Below, one piece after another: positions 6,476 to 17,700 of a stretch of DNA of 19,019 bases (within the stretch, counting starts at the first letter, position 1; each line of letters starts with the position of its first letter). The position numbers and the translations under genes are program-made. Below the pieces are notes generated by a model, which saw only the letters and a list, made by a program, of their open reading frames with translations, was not told where the DNA came from and made no database searches. Origin of the DNA: Bog-756 sp037141235 (GTDB taxonomy: Bacteria; Actinomycetota; Acidimicrobiia; Acidimicrobiales; RAAP-2); NCBI GenBank assembly GCA_037141235.1, contig JBAXCY010000037.1, positions 1 through 19,019 on the forward strand, written 5' to 3'.

Positions 6476-7378
6476 TCAGACCAGGCTGAATGGGGGGACT
6501 CCTGACGAGATGCCCTTGAAGAGATCGCCCTTGGCTGCAGCCAGTGCTGCCGGCGTCCACATGGTGTCGCTGTGGATCTCGCCGATGGCCTTGAAGCCGC
6601 CCGTGGCCCAGATGTCGCCGCCGTAGACGATGAAGTTCTGGCCGCTGATGTCGGCGGCCTCGTCGGTGGCCAGGAAGGTGACCAGCTGAGCCACGTTCTT
6701 CGGGTCGAACTTGTCGAAGCCGTCCTCGGTCTTGCCCATCTCGCCAAAGATGTTCTCGGTCATCCGGGTGCGGGCCCGAGGGGAGATGGAGTTGCAGGTG
6801 ATGCCGTAGCGGCCGAGCTCGCGAGCTAGCACCCAGGTCATCGAGGCGATGCCGGCCTTGGCAGCCGAGTAGTTGGCTTGGCCGGCGTTGCCGTACAGTC
6901 CAGCTTCCGAGCTGGTGTTGATGATGCGCCCGGTGACGTCCTCGCCAGCCTTGGCCCGGCCCCGCCAGTAGACAGCGGCGTGGCGTGCAGGGGCGAAGTG
7001 GCCCTTCAGGTGGACGCGGATGACGTCGTCCCAGTCGGACTCCTCCATGTTGAAGCACATCTTGTCGCGCAGGATGCCCGCGTTATTGACGAGGATGTCG
7101 AGTTGACCGAAGGTGTCGACCGCCTGGTCGATCATGGCCTTGGCCCCGTCCCACGACGAGACGTCGGAGGTGTTGACGGCGGCGTCGCTGCCGCCGGACT
7201 TGATGAGTTCTACGACCTCTTCGGCCGGGCTCTTGTCGTCACCTTCACCCTGGAGCGATCCGCCGACGTCGTTGACGATGACCTTGGCACCCTCAGAGGC
7301 CAGCAGAAGGGCCTCCTCGCGTCCGATACCCCGACCTGCGCCGGTGACGATGGCAACTTTACCGTCGAGCATTCCCAT
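6476..7378 (-). CDS. Short-chain dehydrogenase/reductase, 3-hydroxyacyl-CoA dehydrogenase-like
   Basis: The 300-residue protein has the NAD(P)-binding TGAGRGIG at residues 12-19, Asp37 at the end of the second beta strand (favouring NAD), NNAG at 98-101, and the catalytic triad Ser157, Tyr170 and Lys174 in the YSAAK motif. The insert VGGSLQGEGDDKSPAEEVV and the C-terminal extension past about residue 260 match SDRs related to the dehydrogenase domain of peroxisomal multifunctional enzyme 2 and mycobacterial Rv0148-type proteins, which oxidise 3-hydroxyacyl-CoAs. That role fits next to the MaoC hydratase, with which it is convergent. The ATG at 7378 is preceded by a canonical AGGAGG with a 5-nt spacer. 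An ATG two codons later would be badly spaced. Confidence 0.9.
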   Translation of the reverse strand: MGMLDGKVAIVTGAGRGIGREEALLLASEGAKVIVNDVGGSLQGEGDDKSPAEEVVELIKSGGSDAAVNTSDVSSWDGAKAMIDQAVDTFGQLDILVNNAGILRDKMCFNMEESDWDDVIRVHLKGHFAPARHAAVYWRGRAKAGEDVTGRIINTSSEAGLYGNAGQANYSAAKAGIASMTWVLARELGRYGITCNSISPRARTRMTENIFGEMGKTEDGFDKFDPKNVAQLVTFLATDEAADISGQNFIVYGGDIWATGGFKAIGEIHSDTMWTPAALAAAKGDLFKGISSGVPPFSLV

Positions 7379-7571
7379 GATGTCCTCCTGTAGTGGATGT
7401 GAGCTGAGTTGGATGTACGTGTTTCAGAAGCGGGTGACTGATGGTTCTGCGCCCAGTTGGGGCGCCGGGGTAGGTGCAGCACGATTCCCCCGGATCACCC
7501 ACGTCGACGTAGTGGCGCAACGGGGGAAGCATGGCCGAAATCCACCCCTTCCGGCAAGACAGGGCGACCCC
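7379..7571. promoter_or_regulatory. Upstream region of the SDR gene with two palindromes
   Basis: This 193-bp gap lies between the start of the minus-strand SDR gene and the start of a plus-strand SDR relic. It contains the inverted repeat GCGCCC-AGTTG-GGGCGC (7449-7465) and the perfect 10-bp palindrome ACGTCGACGT (7501-7510). Both are good candidates for repressor sites. The TetR-family protein encoded at 7842-8498 is the obvious local candidate to bind them. I see no convincing -35/-10 pair on either strand. Confidence 0.4.
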
Positions 7572-7806
7572 ATGAGTGACACGACGAGCAACTCTCCAGA
7601 TCCGGCCGGTCGTGCCCCGCTGGCTGGGCGCACGGGCCTGGTCACCGGGGCAGCCGAGGGATCGGTCGGGCGACTGGCCTGGCGTTGGCCGCAGACGGAG
7701 CCACGGTGGCCGGCAACTACCGCAAAGATGCCGAATCGGCGGCCCAAACAGTGGCACCATCGAGACACTCGGGGTGGCCGGACAGATCGTCACCGTGGAC
7801 GGGGCT
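7572..7806 (+). pseudogene. Truncated, twice-frameshifted SDR gene relic
   Basis: The ATG at 7572 opens a reading frame with LAGRTGLVTGAAEG, an SDR N-terminus with the cofactor-binding TGxxxG. At about 7661 the homology jumps to another frame (IGRATGLALAADGATVAGNY and on to KDAESAAQTV), consistent with loss of one base. At about 7755 it jumps again (TIETLGVAGQIVTVDG), consistent with a second single-base loss. Joined, these pieces give about 80 residues of a normal SDR N-terminal Rossmann half. Nothing after about 7806 resembles the NNAG or YxxxK parts, and the 3' end of the TetR gene follows 36 bp later. It is therefore a remnant of a roughly 250-residue gene. The frame breaks could be sequencing errors, but the truncation could not. 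Confidence 0.72.
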
Positions 7807-7841
7807 GAGTTCTCCATCGAAGGGCCTCACGGCGACAATGT

Positions 7842-8498
7842 TCAGGGCAGGCGCAGGGGAGCGGTGGCGGCGGGGATGGCCACCGCCAGCCATGCATCGG
7901 GTTCAACGGTTCCCTCGGTGAAGGTGCGCCCCAGGGCCAGGCCATGCAAGAAGGCGGCGTAGTCGTAGACATCCAGGTCGGGGTTGATGATGCCTCGGGC
8001 CTGGGCTCGCTCCAGGACCTCGGTCTGCGTGGTGAAGTAGCCGTCCTGGAGCCAGTTGATGGAAGCCATAAGTTGGGGGCGGTCGAGGGCGTTGGCGTGG
8101 ACCGCGACCCGAGCGTGGCGCATCTTGATGGTCTCGGGATCGGTGGCGATGCGGGTGAGTTGGGCGGCGATGAACCCGCAGAACTCGTCGTTGGTGGCGA
8201 CCTGGTCCATCATCTCGAGTAGTTCGGTCCGCTCGCCCATCCCGAGGCGCAGGTAGCGCTCGTACTCGGCAGCCCGGATCAGGCCCTCACGGTTGGTGAA
8301 GTGGTAGCGGAGCGACCCGTGGGAGGCGTGGGCATCCTTGACGACTTGCTCGGTGCGGAACCCGGCTATCCCGAACTTCTCCAGATGGACGATGGCCGCA
8401 TCCAGGATGGACTGGGCCACAGTCGCCGGCGGGGCGGGTGGCACTCGGCCCTCTTCGCCGGCGGCGCGGGTGGTCGGAGATGGTGGCTTCGTGTCCAT
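7842..8498 (-). CDS. TetR-family transcriptional regulator
   Basis: The 218-residue protein has a Pro-rich N-terminal tail (1-25), then a typical TetR DNA-binding domain from about 27 to 73. In it, SILDAAIVHLEKFGIAGFRTEQVVKDAHASHG leads to the hallmark SLRYHFTNREGLIRAA. The all-helical remainder is the ligand and dimer domain, whose ligand cannot be inferred. It is not a recognisable KstR. The ATG at 8498 is chosen because the tail is short and family-like. No Shine-Dalgarno precedes it, and in-frame readings upstream to 8648 would add 50 unlikely residues. It is divergent from the giant surface-protein gene, with 244 bp between them, and its 3' end abuts the SDR relic. It may control itself, the giant gene, or the SDR gene beyond the relic. 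Confidence 0.88.
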   Translation of the reverse strand: MDTKPPSPTTRAAGEEGRVPPAPPATVAQSILDAAIVHLEKFGIAGFRTEQVVKDAHASHGSLRYHFTNREGLIRAAEYERYLRLGMGERTELLEMMDQVATNDEFCGFIAAQLTRIATDPETIKMRHARVAVHANALDRPQLMASINWLQDGYFTTQTEVLERAQARGIINPDLDVYDYAAFLHGLALGRTFTEGTVEPDAWLAVAIPAATAPLRLP

Positions 8499-8742
8499 GG
8501 TCGTTGAGCACAAGCATCGCGCAGAAACAGAGGTAGACCCTCGCTGCTCGCTACGGATGTCGATGTCGTCACGGAGCGTGGGCAGATGGCATGCGGGCGG
8601 CCCCAGCGACCACACTGCGTGAGGAAAGTGGATTTTGAGGAACTTCATTAGTGACCAAAGGTCCTTGTTTGGCGAATCATGGACCTATCTGGTTGAGCAC
8701 CCGTCATGAGTGCTGAGAACCGTGGTAGCGAGAAGGGGCAAT
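8499..8742. promoter_or_regulatory. Divergent promoter region between tetR and the giant gene
   Basis: This 244-bp stretch separates two genes that point away from each other, so it should hold both promoters. GACC-AAA-GGTC (8653-8663) overlaps a wider dyad AGGTCC (8659-8664) / GGACCT (8681-8686), giving three related half sites. TTGTTT (8665-8670) and TATCTG (8686-8691) resemble a -35/-10 pair for the giant gene with a short 15-bp spacer. The region is locally more AT-rich than its flanks. None of these assignments is strong. Confidence 0.35.
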
Positions 8743-11700
8743 GTGACACCGAACAATCGTTCACCTGAGGTCAGCACTAGTGGCGACCGAGGCCGACCGA
8801 ACTGGTTGCGAGCCATGTCTGCACTCCTGGTGGTGCTGGCCACCCTGGTCTCCTTCGTCGGGATCCAGGTGGCGGGGACGAGTGTGGCCGGGGCTACCAC
8901 GGCGGGGGAGTTGGCAGGGGGCGACTTTGGAGGTGCGGGCCCATGCGGCCAGACCATTGCCAACGCATGCACTTACTCAGGCTTCCATGATGGCCAGACT
9001 GAAGGCTGGATCAGCAAGTACCACATTGTTCCGAATGCAGCGCTGCTCCTCTTCAACTCGGTCAACCTGACCCGTGGAGTACAGCTGCCTGGAGTGCACC
9101 TCCATGGAGCATTCATCGAGGGTGCCCATCTGGCTGGCGCCAATCTCCAAGGGGCAGATCTCTCCGGAGTCCACGGCGAAGATGCCTCCATGATGGGTGC
9201 GGCCGAAAGTGCAATTATCGGCAAGGCCGTGTCGGTGGCAGCAGGGAGCCTGCTTGCCGCCGCTCTGCCCGATGGGGGCGTCGGCGCTGCTGGATCAGAT
9301 GCCGAAGGACAGTTGATTGCCAAAGGTGTCAGCAAGATCTTTAGCGCAGCAGGCGGAAAGTTCACAGCGCCATCGGGAGGGGTCGATCTGAGCTACGCCC
9401 ATCTCGAAGGGGCGAATCTTGCGGGGGCAAACTTGGCCGGCGCTGACCTCACGAGCGCTTACCTCGATGGTGCCAACCTTGCCGGGGCGATTCTCACCGG
9501 TGCCAACCTGAGCGATATCTGGTTAACCGGAGCGAACCTTGCCGGGGTGAGGTCCGGCGCAAACTATGCCGACCCAAATCCCCCTCACTTGCCACCGAAC
9601 TGGAAGTTGGTCAATGGCTACCTGGTGGGTCCGGGTGCGAACCTTTCCACCAAGTCCTCGGTCGGCCTCACCCAGGATGACCTTCAGGCAGCCATTGCAG
9701 GAGGGAAGGCCTCTGCGGTCGTAGACTTCGCCTTGGAGTCTGCAGCAGGCTTCGTAGGGCTAGGTCCGGACAAGGGTCGGGTGGATCTGAGCGGGCTGAC
9801 CGGTGACGAACTGGCCGGGGTGAGTTTCCGTGGTGCGGACCTCTCCAACTCCAACTTCTCGGGAGCGAATTTTGCAGGCATGGATCTTACCGGCGCCGGA
9901 CTCAGCGGCACGAACCTCTCCGGTGCCGATCTCAGCAACGCCCTCTTGGCTGGGGCACAGGCCACGAATGCGTTGTGGAAAGGGGCGACGGTCACCGGAG
10001 CTGACTTGACGGGGGTCGATCTCTCCGCAGCCGATCTCTACGGGGTCAAGTCGGGGGGAGTAAGCGGCAACCCTGCGCTCCCGACCGAATGGATGTTGGC
10101 CAACGGTTACCTCCTCGGTCCTGGAGCGAATGTCCGCGGTGGACAGTTGGCCAACGCCAATCTCCGTGGCGCCTTGTTGGCCAACGCCGACCTGACCGGT
10201 GCCGACCTGACCGGTGCCGACCTGACCAACGCCTATCTGGTGGACGCCAATCTGTACGGCGTCAAGTCGGGGGGGATCGTTGGCAACCCCGTGCTCACTC
10301 CCAACTGTTACCGATCAGCAGATGGTTGCGATGAGAGGACCCGGCCAACTCAGAAGTGGTCTCTCTATCAAGGACATATTGTCGGCCCGGGTGCTGACCT
10401 GTCCGGCATCGACCTCTCCGGCCTCAATCTGCATCCCCGCTCGTTTGCCGCGAGCCCGGGCTGCGATCTGGCGTGCTTATTTGCCACTGGGGGCTACCCG
10501 ATTCCCACCGGGTGGTACTACGAGCCAGCGGGGTCGGGTGAGAACGGCCGGTACGTCGAGGGAACCATCGACTTGTCGGGGGCGAACCTCCGTGCCGCCA
10601 ACCTGTCAGGCCTTGACCTGTCCCGCGTCGATCTCCACGGTGTTCAGTCCGGTGGGATTACGTCTGGACCAGCGGCTCTTCCGACCGGCTGGCAGCTGCG
10701 GAACGGTTTCCTGGTTGGACCCTCGGCTGATTTCTCGGGATCGAACCTCAACGGCGTCGACCTCACCGGGCTCGATCTGACCGGCGTGCGATCCGGTGGT
10801 ACGACCGGTTCGCCCGTGCTACCAGCGAACTGGGTCCTCCGAGGGGGGTTCTTGATCGGCTCGGGTGCTGATCTGAGCAGCAAGGATCTCTCGGGTGTCA
10901 ACTTGCAAGGAGTCCACCTGGCCGGGGTCACGCTCACCGGCGTGCGATCGGGGGGCACCAGTGGTGTTCCAGCTGACCTTCCTACTGGGTGGGTGCTGAC
11001 CTCGGGATACCTGCTGGGCCCTGATGCTCGCCCAACCGGTGATGCGTCCCCCGGGATCAATCTGTCTGGTGCACAGCTCGTCGGAGCGGACCTCTCTGGT
11101 GCGAAGCTGGGCCCCGTCTCTGGAACTCCGGCTGCGTTGCCGACGGGATGGGACTTGCGGAACGGGTTCCTGATCGGAGCCCACGCAGATCTCTCTGGTG
11201 CGACTATCGACTGCACCGACAACGGTCTGGCGAACATCTTGGTGTCCCCGGACAGCGGCAAATTCACGCATATGTGGCCGTTCTCCAGCGCCAAGGATCT
11301 GACGGGACTCGACCTGTCCGAGTCCACGGTCAAGAACTGTTCCTTTTCCGGGATGAATCTGACCGATGCCGACCTTTCCCGTTCCACCTTCACCAACGAC
11401 AACTTCGGATTCCTCCTCGTTGCCCCACCGAGTTACTCGGCAGCACCCATTCTCACCCGCACCGACCTCTCGGGGAGCGACCTGCTCACGAGCACTGGGG
11501 TTGGGACCGGGCCGGACTTCCGTTCCTCGCACACCGACATCCACGGAACGGGGTTTTCCTACTCCAGTGTTACGGCCGCTGCGTTCCACAATAACGAGCA
11601 GCACCCGTGGTACCCCGACGGTTTTTCCACCAAGGTCAATGACACCAAGATCCTGACGGCACAAAAGTGGCTCATGCACCTGATTGCGATCGCGGCGGCG

Positions 11701-14700
11701 ATACCGAAAGCAGAGGTCGACCCGGTATCGCTGGGCGTCGCCATCTACAAGGCCATAGTCGACGTGTTCAAGAAGGACACGAAGTTGGTGGGCCCTCCTG
11801 CGGCGCCCAGAAACGTCGTCGCTACGCCGGTGGCGACCCCCAGCGGGAGCGGCGGAGGTAGCGCCCTGGTGACGTTCGACCCGTCGCCGCTCGCTGGCAA
11901 GTCGAGTGCCACGCGCATAGACGGATACACGGTGCTGGGGACCTGTGCGTTGGATCCTGGGAGGCACGCCGGAGCTTCGGGCACACAGAGCCCGATCATC
12001 GTGAACGACCTAGATGGTGTAGGGGGCCCGTGCTGGGGAGGATGGACGTTCACGGTATCCGCCCACAACCAGATGGGTTACGGCACCAAGAGCGATCCTG
12101 CCCCTGTCATGCACGCTGTGCGCCAACCTGTGTTCAACGAGCGAGCTACCGGTGGACTCGAGTTGGTGCCCAATGGCAATGGAACTTCGATGAAGATCGG
12201 TAACTTCACGAATTATGCGGGTGAAAACGGTTGCGGACGGATGGCGAACTACGACCTGCCGGCCAACGGAATAGAAGTGACGGCGACGGACCAGACGACT
12301 CCGAGTGCGGCCCCGTTGCAGGCCACATCTCCCTCATGCCCAGCCACGCTCAGTGGTCTTACTGTCGGACATCAGTATCGGGTCGGGGTCCGATCGTTGT
12401 CGGGGCTTGGGAAGCCCGGACCGGAGACGGTGTTCGACTACAAAGCCACAGGCAATCCGGGACCGGTGACCGACATCACCGTTGACCCGACCTACATCCC
12501 GGAAGACCCGACGAGCGACACCTCGGCCCACGTGTCGGTCGCGGTCAACTGGCGCCAACCGTCGTCGACGGGCGGCGCTCCACTGACCGACGAGTTCGTC
12601 ATGGCGAGCGACCTGACCGATCCGAGTCTGCAGGCCCAGAACTTGTGCGACGTATTCCCTCGCAATCGGTCTCGCACCGCACCGCCGTCTCTTCCCGTGC
12701 AGTGCAGCAGAAGTGGTCTCATCCCTTCGCACCTCTATCGATTCGCGGTCTACGCAAGTAACGGCACCACGCAAAAGGGGATCTCCTGCCCTGTCCCCAG
12801 CGATGCCACCTTGGACAACGCCTGGGGGACCACTTGCTATTCGTCGCAGTCGATTGATGTCAGGATGCCGGGCCCACCCGATGCTCCGACCAACGTGGTC
12901 GGGAGGGGTAACGCCAGCGGGGCCGTCATATCGTTCGACCCTCCGGCCTCCGTGCCGCCGGCCTCGTCCTATACGGTCACCGCTCACAACCTGATCAGTT
13001 GCGATCCAGGCCAGGCCAGGAACGTCCAACTCACCGGCGACGTGCTCTCGTGGACGAGCACGGGGAGCAACTGCAGCGGCACGTCGTTCCGTGTGACCCG
13101 CACGCGATCCCTTCCCTCTTCATCCTTGGCCATCACCGCGTGGGCCCCTTCGCTGTGCGACGCGACTTGCCAGGGTGGAAGCGGACCCGTTGACGTTACG
13201 CCCGGCACTTCTCCCGGAACGTGGCGATACAGCTATCCACTGCAGGGCTGGTACGGCCTGGGCGACACCTTCTCGGTGGCATTCCTGACGGGATCCCGTC
13301 CCGATCGAAGTGCGTCGGGTGTGGCGAGTCCTATCTCGGTCCCTGGCGTCACCTTGGGAGAGACCTACAACTACACAGTGACGGCCACCAACGCGGTGGC
13401 AACGAGTGCGGCTTCTGTTCCGTCTACACCGGTGCCCTTCACCGCAGGTGTGGCTCTGGCCCCGACCGGCGTGACCGGAAGCTCGGGTAACGGAACGGCG
13501 ACCGTTCGCTGGACCGTGCCCTCCTACAACGGCGGTGCTCCCATCACCGGCTACTCGGTCACCATCCGGGATGCTTCGGGCACGGCACTAGCCACAACAT
13601 CTTCGGCTTCGAGCCCGGTGGTAGTTCCGGGACTCAACAACGGCGACGCCTACACCTTCGTGGTGGTAGCCAACAACTCAATCGGTGCCGGTACGCCATC
13701 AGTGCCATCGGATCCGGTGACCCCGGCTGGCCCGCCCGGAACGCCTACTGGCGTGATCCTCACCCGGGGCGACACCACAGTGTCCGTGGCGTTCACCGCC
13801 CCCTACGCCTTTGGTTCCCCCATCACGGGCTACACGGTGCGTGCGACCGATCTCACCCATCCGGCTAACGGTGGCCAAGTAGTGGCCGGAGCGTCAAGCC
13901 CGATCGTTATCGCGGGTCTGACCAATGGTGACGCCTACACCTTCCAGGTGTCGGCCACCAATGCCGTCGGCACCAGCGCGATTTCTCCGCTCGATGTGTT
14001 CAATTCTGCAATACCGGCGGGACTGCCCGGCGCTCCCACTGGTGTGACGGCGTCACCGAAGGACACCGCTCCAGGGCTCACCACCACGGCGACCGTCAAC
14101 TTCACTGCGCCGGTCAACAACGGCGGGCTCTCGGCTCATGGTGACTACCTGGTCCGTGCAGTCAACGCCCAAGGTGCCGTGGTTTCGACCGTGCGTTCTC
14201 TCTCTGCCTCGACCGAGGTCTCCGGTCTGGCTGTGGGGAGTACCTATACGTTCACGGTGCAGGCGAGCAACGACGCCGGATTCGGACCTGTGTCGCAGCC
14301 ATCTCCATCGTTCTTGGCTTCCACCCGACCGAACCCGGTGACCGGGGCGCAGGCCAAGTCGCAGGACGGTGGGGCTCGAGTGACCTTCAATGCGCCATCC
14401 GCCAACGGATCGCCGATTACCGGCTACACGGTCGCTGTTGTCGACACCACCGGTCAACCGACGGGTCAGGTGGCGACCGGACTGTCCAGTCCGATCACCG
14501 TGAGGGGACTGGTGAACGGGACCGAGTACAGATTCCTCGTCACCGCCACCAATGGGGTCGGCACCAGTGACACTTCGAACGGCGGTTCCTATGCTCAGGT
14601 TGTGCCGGCCGCCGTGCCGGGTGTCCCGCGGAACGTGACCGTGACTGGCGGAACCGCACTCGGCTCTCTTCGGGTTGCGTTCGACGCTCCGACGTCCGAC

Positions 14701-17700
14701 GGTGGTTCGTTGGTGCGGAGCTATGTGGCGGTGGCTACCGACTCCAACCCGTCCCATGGCAGCCAGTCCGCCTCGGGTGGGTCTACCTTTGCTGGGCAGT
14801 ACCCGATCACGATCGCCGGGCTCATCCCGGGTGATCGCTATACGGTCACGGTGGCGGCATCAAGCGACATGGGCCAAGGGCCGTCGTCGGTCCCCTCGGC
14901 CGAGGTGTTGGTGAGCAGCACCCCGGGGGCGCCTACCGCCGTGCAGGTCGTTCCAGGTGATGGCTCGGCCACGGTGACCTTCAACGCCCCGGCCGCCAAT
15001 GGTTCGGCCATCACGGGGTATGTCGTCTCGGCCGATGACGGCGCCAACGGCGGCTCGGTGGCTACGGGCTCGGCCAGTCCCATCACGGTCTCCAACCTGA
15101 CCAACGGTAAGCACTACTCAGTCACGGTCAAAGCCGTCAACGAACGAGGAACCGGACCCCCATCCGATCCTGCCGTCGACCTGGTTCCCGTGGCCGTTCC
15201 GGGCACACCCTCGGGTGTGGTCGCACAGGCATCGGACGGTGGGGCGGTGGTCCGGTGGAGTTCGCCAGCAGACACGGGCGGTTCGCCCATCATCGGGTAC
15301 TCGGTGACCTCGAACCCGGCGGTCACCACGCCTTCGACGTGCACGGTGCCCGCGCTGATCGGTTCGTCGACCAGTTGCACCTTCACTGGTCTCGCCAACG
15401 GCACCAGCTATCGGTTCTCGGTGATCGCCATTAATGCGCAGGGCCCGGGCGCGGCGTCGACACCTTCGAACGCAGTGACGCCGGACGCGCTGCCCCTGCC
15501 TCCGATCGGAGCGACAGCCGTCGGGGGAGTCGGTTCCGCCACGGTCTCCTTCACTGCACCTCTGGTGCATGGGACGGTCGTCACTGGCTACACCGTGACC
15601 GCCACTGACGGTGCGGATTCCAGCCTGCGCACGGCAAGCGGGGGCTCGAGTCCCATCACCGTGGCGAGCCTGATCAATGGTCACCGGTACTCCTTCGTGG
15701 TGGCAGCCACGAACCAGGGGGGCACTGGACCCGCCTCGGCTGCTTCCAACTCCGTGGCGGTCGGTGCCGCCCCGGGTGTGCCGACGAGCGTGTCGGCCGC
15801 CCGTGTTGCTGCTCCTCGTACGGCATCGGTCACGTTCACTCCGCCCGGCCTTGTGAGTGGATTCGACCAGTACGGCGTGTTGATCACTGGATACACGATT
15901 ACCGCCACCGATACGGACGTGGCGATGCGGAGCCGCCAGCTCACGACGCCCAGTGGACTCGGAGGCACCTGCGCCACATCGACGGTGGATGCCACCAAGC
16001 AGGTCTGTCTCGTCTCCTCGCTGACGCCAGGCGATCACTACACGTTCACCGTGGCAGCCACCAACCTGATTGGCACCGGACCTGCATCGGCAGCGTCGGG
16101 GGCCGTTGTCCCAGCAGACGTCCCGGGCGCTCCTCGTGCGGTGGCGGCGGTTCGGGGTAACGGCCAGGCGACCATCTCCTGGAGTGCACCAGCCACCGAT
16201 GGCGGTGCGGCCATCACCGGCTTCAGAGTGACCTCATCTCCAGCCATGCCCACGCCGTACGCCTGTTCGCAGTCCGTGCTGACCGGCTCGTCGTCCACCT
16301 GCGTCTTCGCCGGATTGACCAATGGCGTCACCTACTCGTTCACGGTCACGGCAATCAACGCCATCGGGGAGAGCCAGGCCTCCATCGCCTCCAACACAGT
16401 GACGCCGGCATCGGCACCGGGGGCGCCCACCCTGGGAACCGTTACCCGTGGAGACGGTTCGGCCACTGTCCGGTGGACCGCCCCCTCGGCCAACGGCGGT
16501 TCGGCGCTGACCGGCTATGCCGTGGCGGTCACTCCGTCGGTGACCGTTCCTGTCGCCTGCAGGTCAGACGTGCTCACCGGGGCATCCACCAGTTGCGTCT
16601 TCACTGGTCTGGCCAACGGGACGTCGTACTACTTCCGGGTTCGAGCGCTCAACGCGGTCGGCACTGGCTCCTACTCCGCGGAGTCGAGCGCGGTGGTGCC
16701 CGCCGGGCCACCGCCAGCACCTACTGCGGTGTCGGCCACGTCCGGCAACGGTCAGGCGGACGTCTCCTGGTCGGCTCCGTCGACCAACGGCGCAGCCATT
16801 ACCGGCTACACCGTGATCTCGAGCCCGGGCGGGTTCTCCTGCACCGCGGCGACCACCTCGTGCACCGTCACCGGCCTCACCAACGGCACCAGTTACTCGT
16901 TTGCTGTCACGGCGATCAACGGGGCAGGAACCGGGGCAACCTCGGTGGCCTCGAACACCGTGGTGCCGGCGACGGTACCGTCCCGTCCAGCAGCACCGTC
17001 TGGTGTCACCGCCGGAGTCGGCTCGGCCACAGTGGCGTTCGCCGCGCCGGCCAGTAACGGTGCGGACATCACGAGCTACACCGTGGTGGCCACCGACACG
17101 ACCAACTCGGACCGTGGCGGCCAGAGCGTTGCGGGCACGGCGAGCCCGATCATGGTCGGCGGGCTCACCGCCGGGGACAGCTACACCTTCACCGTGCGTG
17201 CCGCCAACGCCATCGGCGCAGGTGCCAACTCGCCGGCCTCGTCACCGGTGGTGATCCTGGGTGTGCCTGGCGCACCTTCCGGAGTGACCGCCACGGCCGG
17301 GATCCGCTCAGCCTCCATCTCCTTCGTGGCCCCGACCTCCAACGGCTCGCCGATCTCCACCTATGCCGTCACGGCGCGTGACGCTGCCGGCTCTGTGGTG
17401 TCGACCACGACGTGGACGACCAGCCCTGTCACTGTCGCCAACCTGGTGGCGGGTAACTCCTACACCTTCACGGTGATGGCCACCAACGCCGTGGGCACGG
17501 GCCCGGCTTCTGCATCGTCGAACACCGCCGTCCCCACGTCACTGCCTGGTCGGGCGACGAACCTGGTGGTGATGGCAGCTAGTGCTACGTCGGTATCGGT
17601 TGCCTTCGCGGCTGCTCCAGCCAATGGGGCGACGATCACCTCGTATGCCGTCGATGCCACCGACCTGACCTTCCCCACCCGCGGTGGCCAGCACGTCACG

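Noticed and set aside
8499..8648. Upstream in-frame extension of the TetR protein by 50 residues
   Set aside because: The added sequence is unlike TetR N-termini and would consume most of the divergent promoter region. The start at 8498 gives a normal 218-residue regulator.
8751..8762. GAAC-AATC-GTTC inverted repeat, at first sight another KstR-like half-site pair
   Set aside because: The half sites are 4 nt apart rather than 2 and it lies within the first codons of the giant gene, so it does not fit the operator model.
9382..11193. Possible CRISPR or DNA-level satellite because of dense short repeats
   Set aside because: The repetition is at the amino-acid level in one open frame. Codons vary between copies and there are no uniform repeats with unique spacers.
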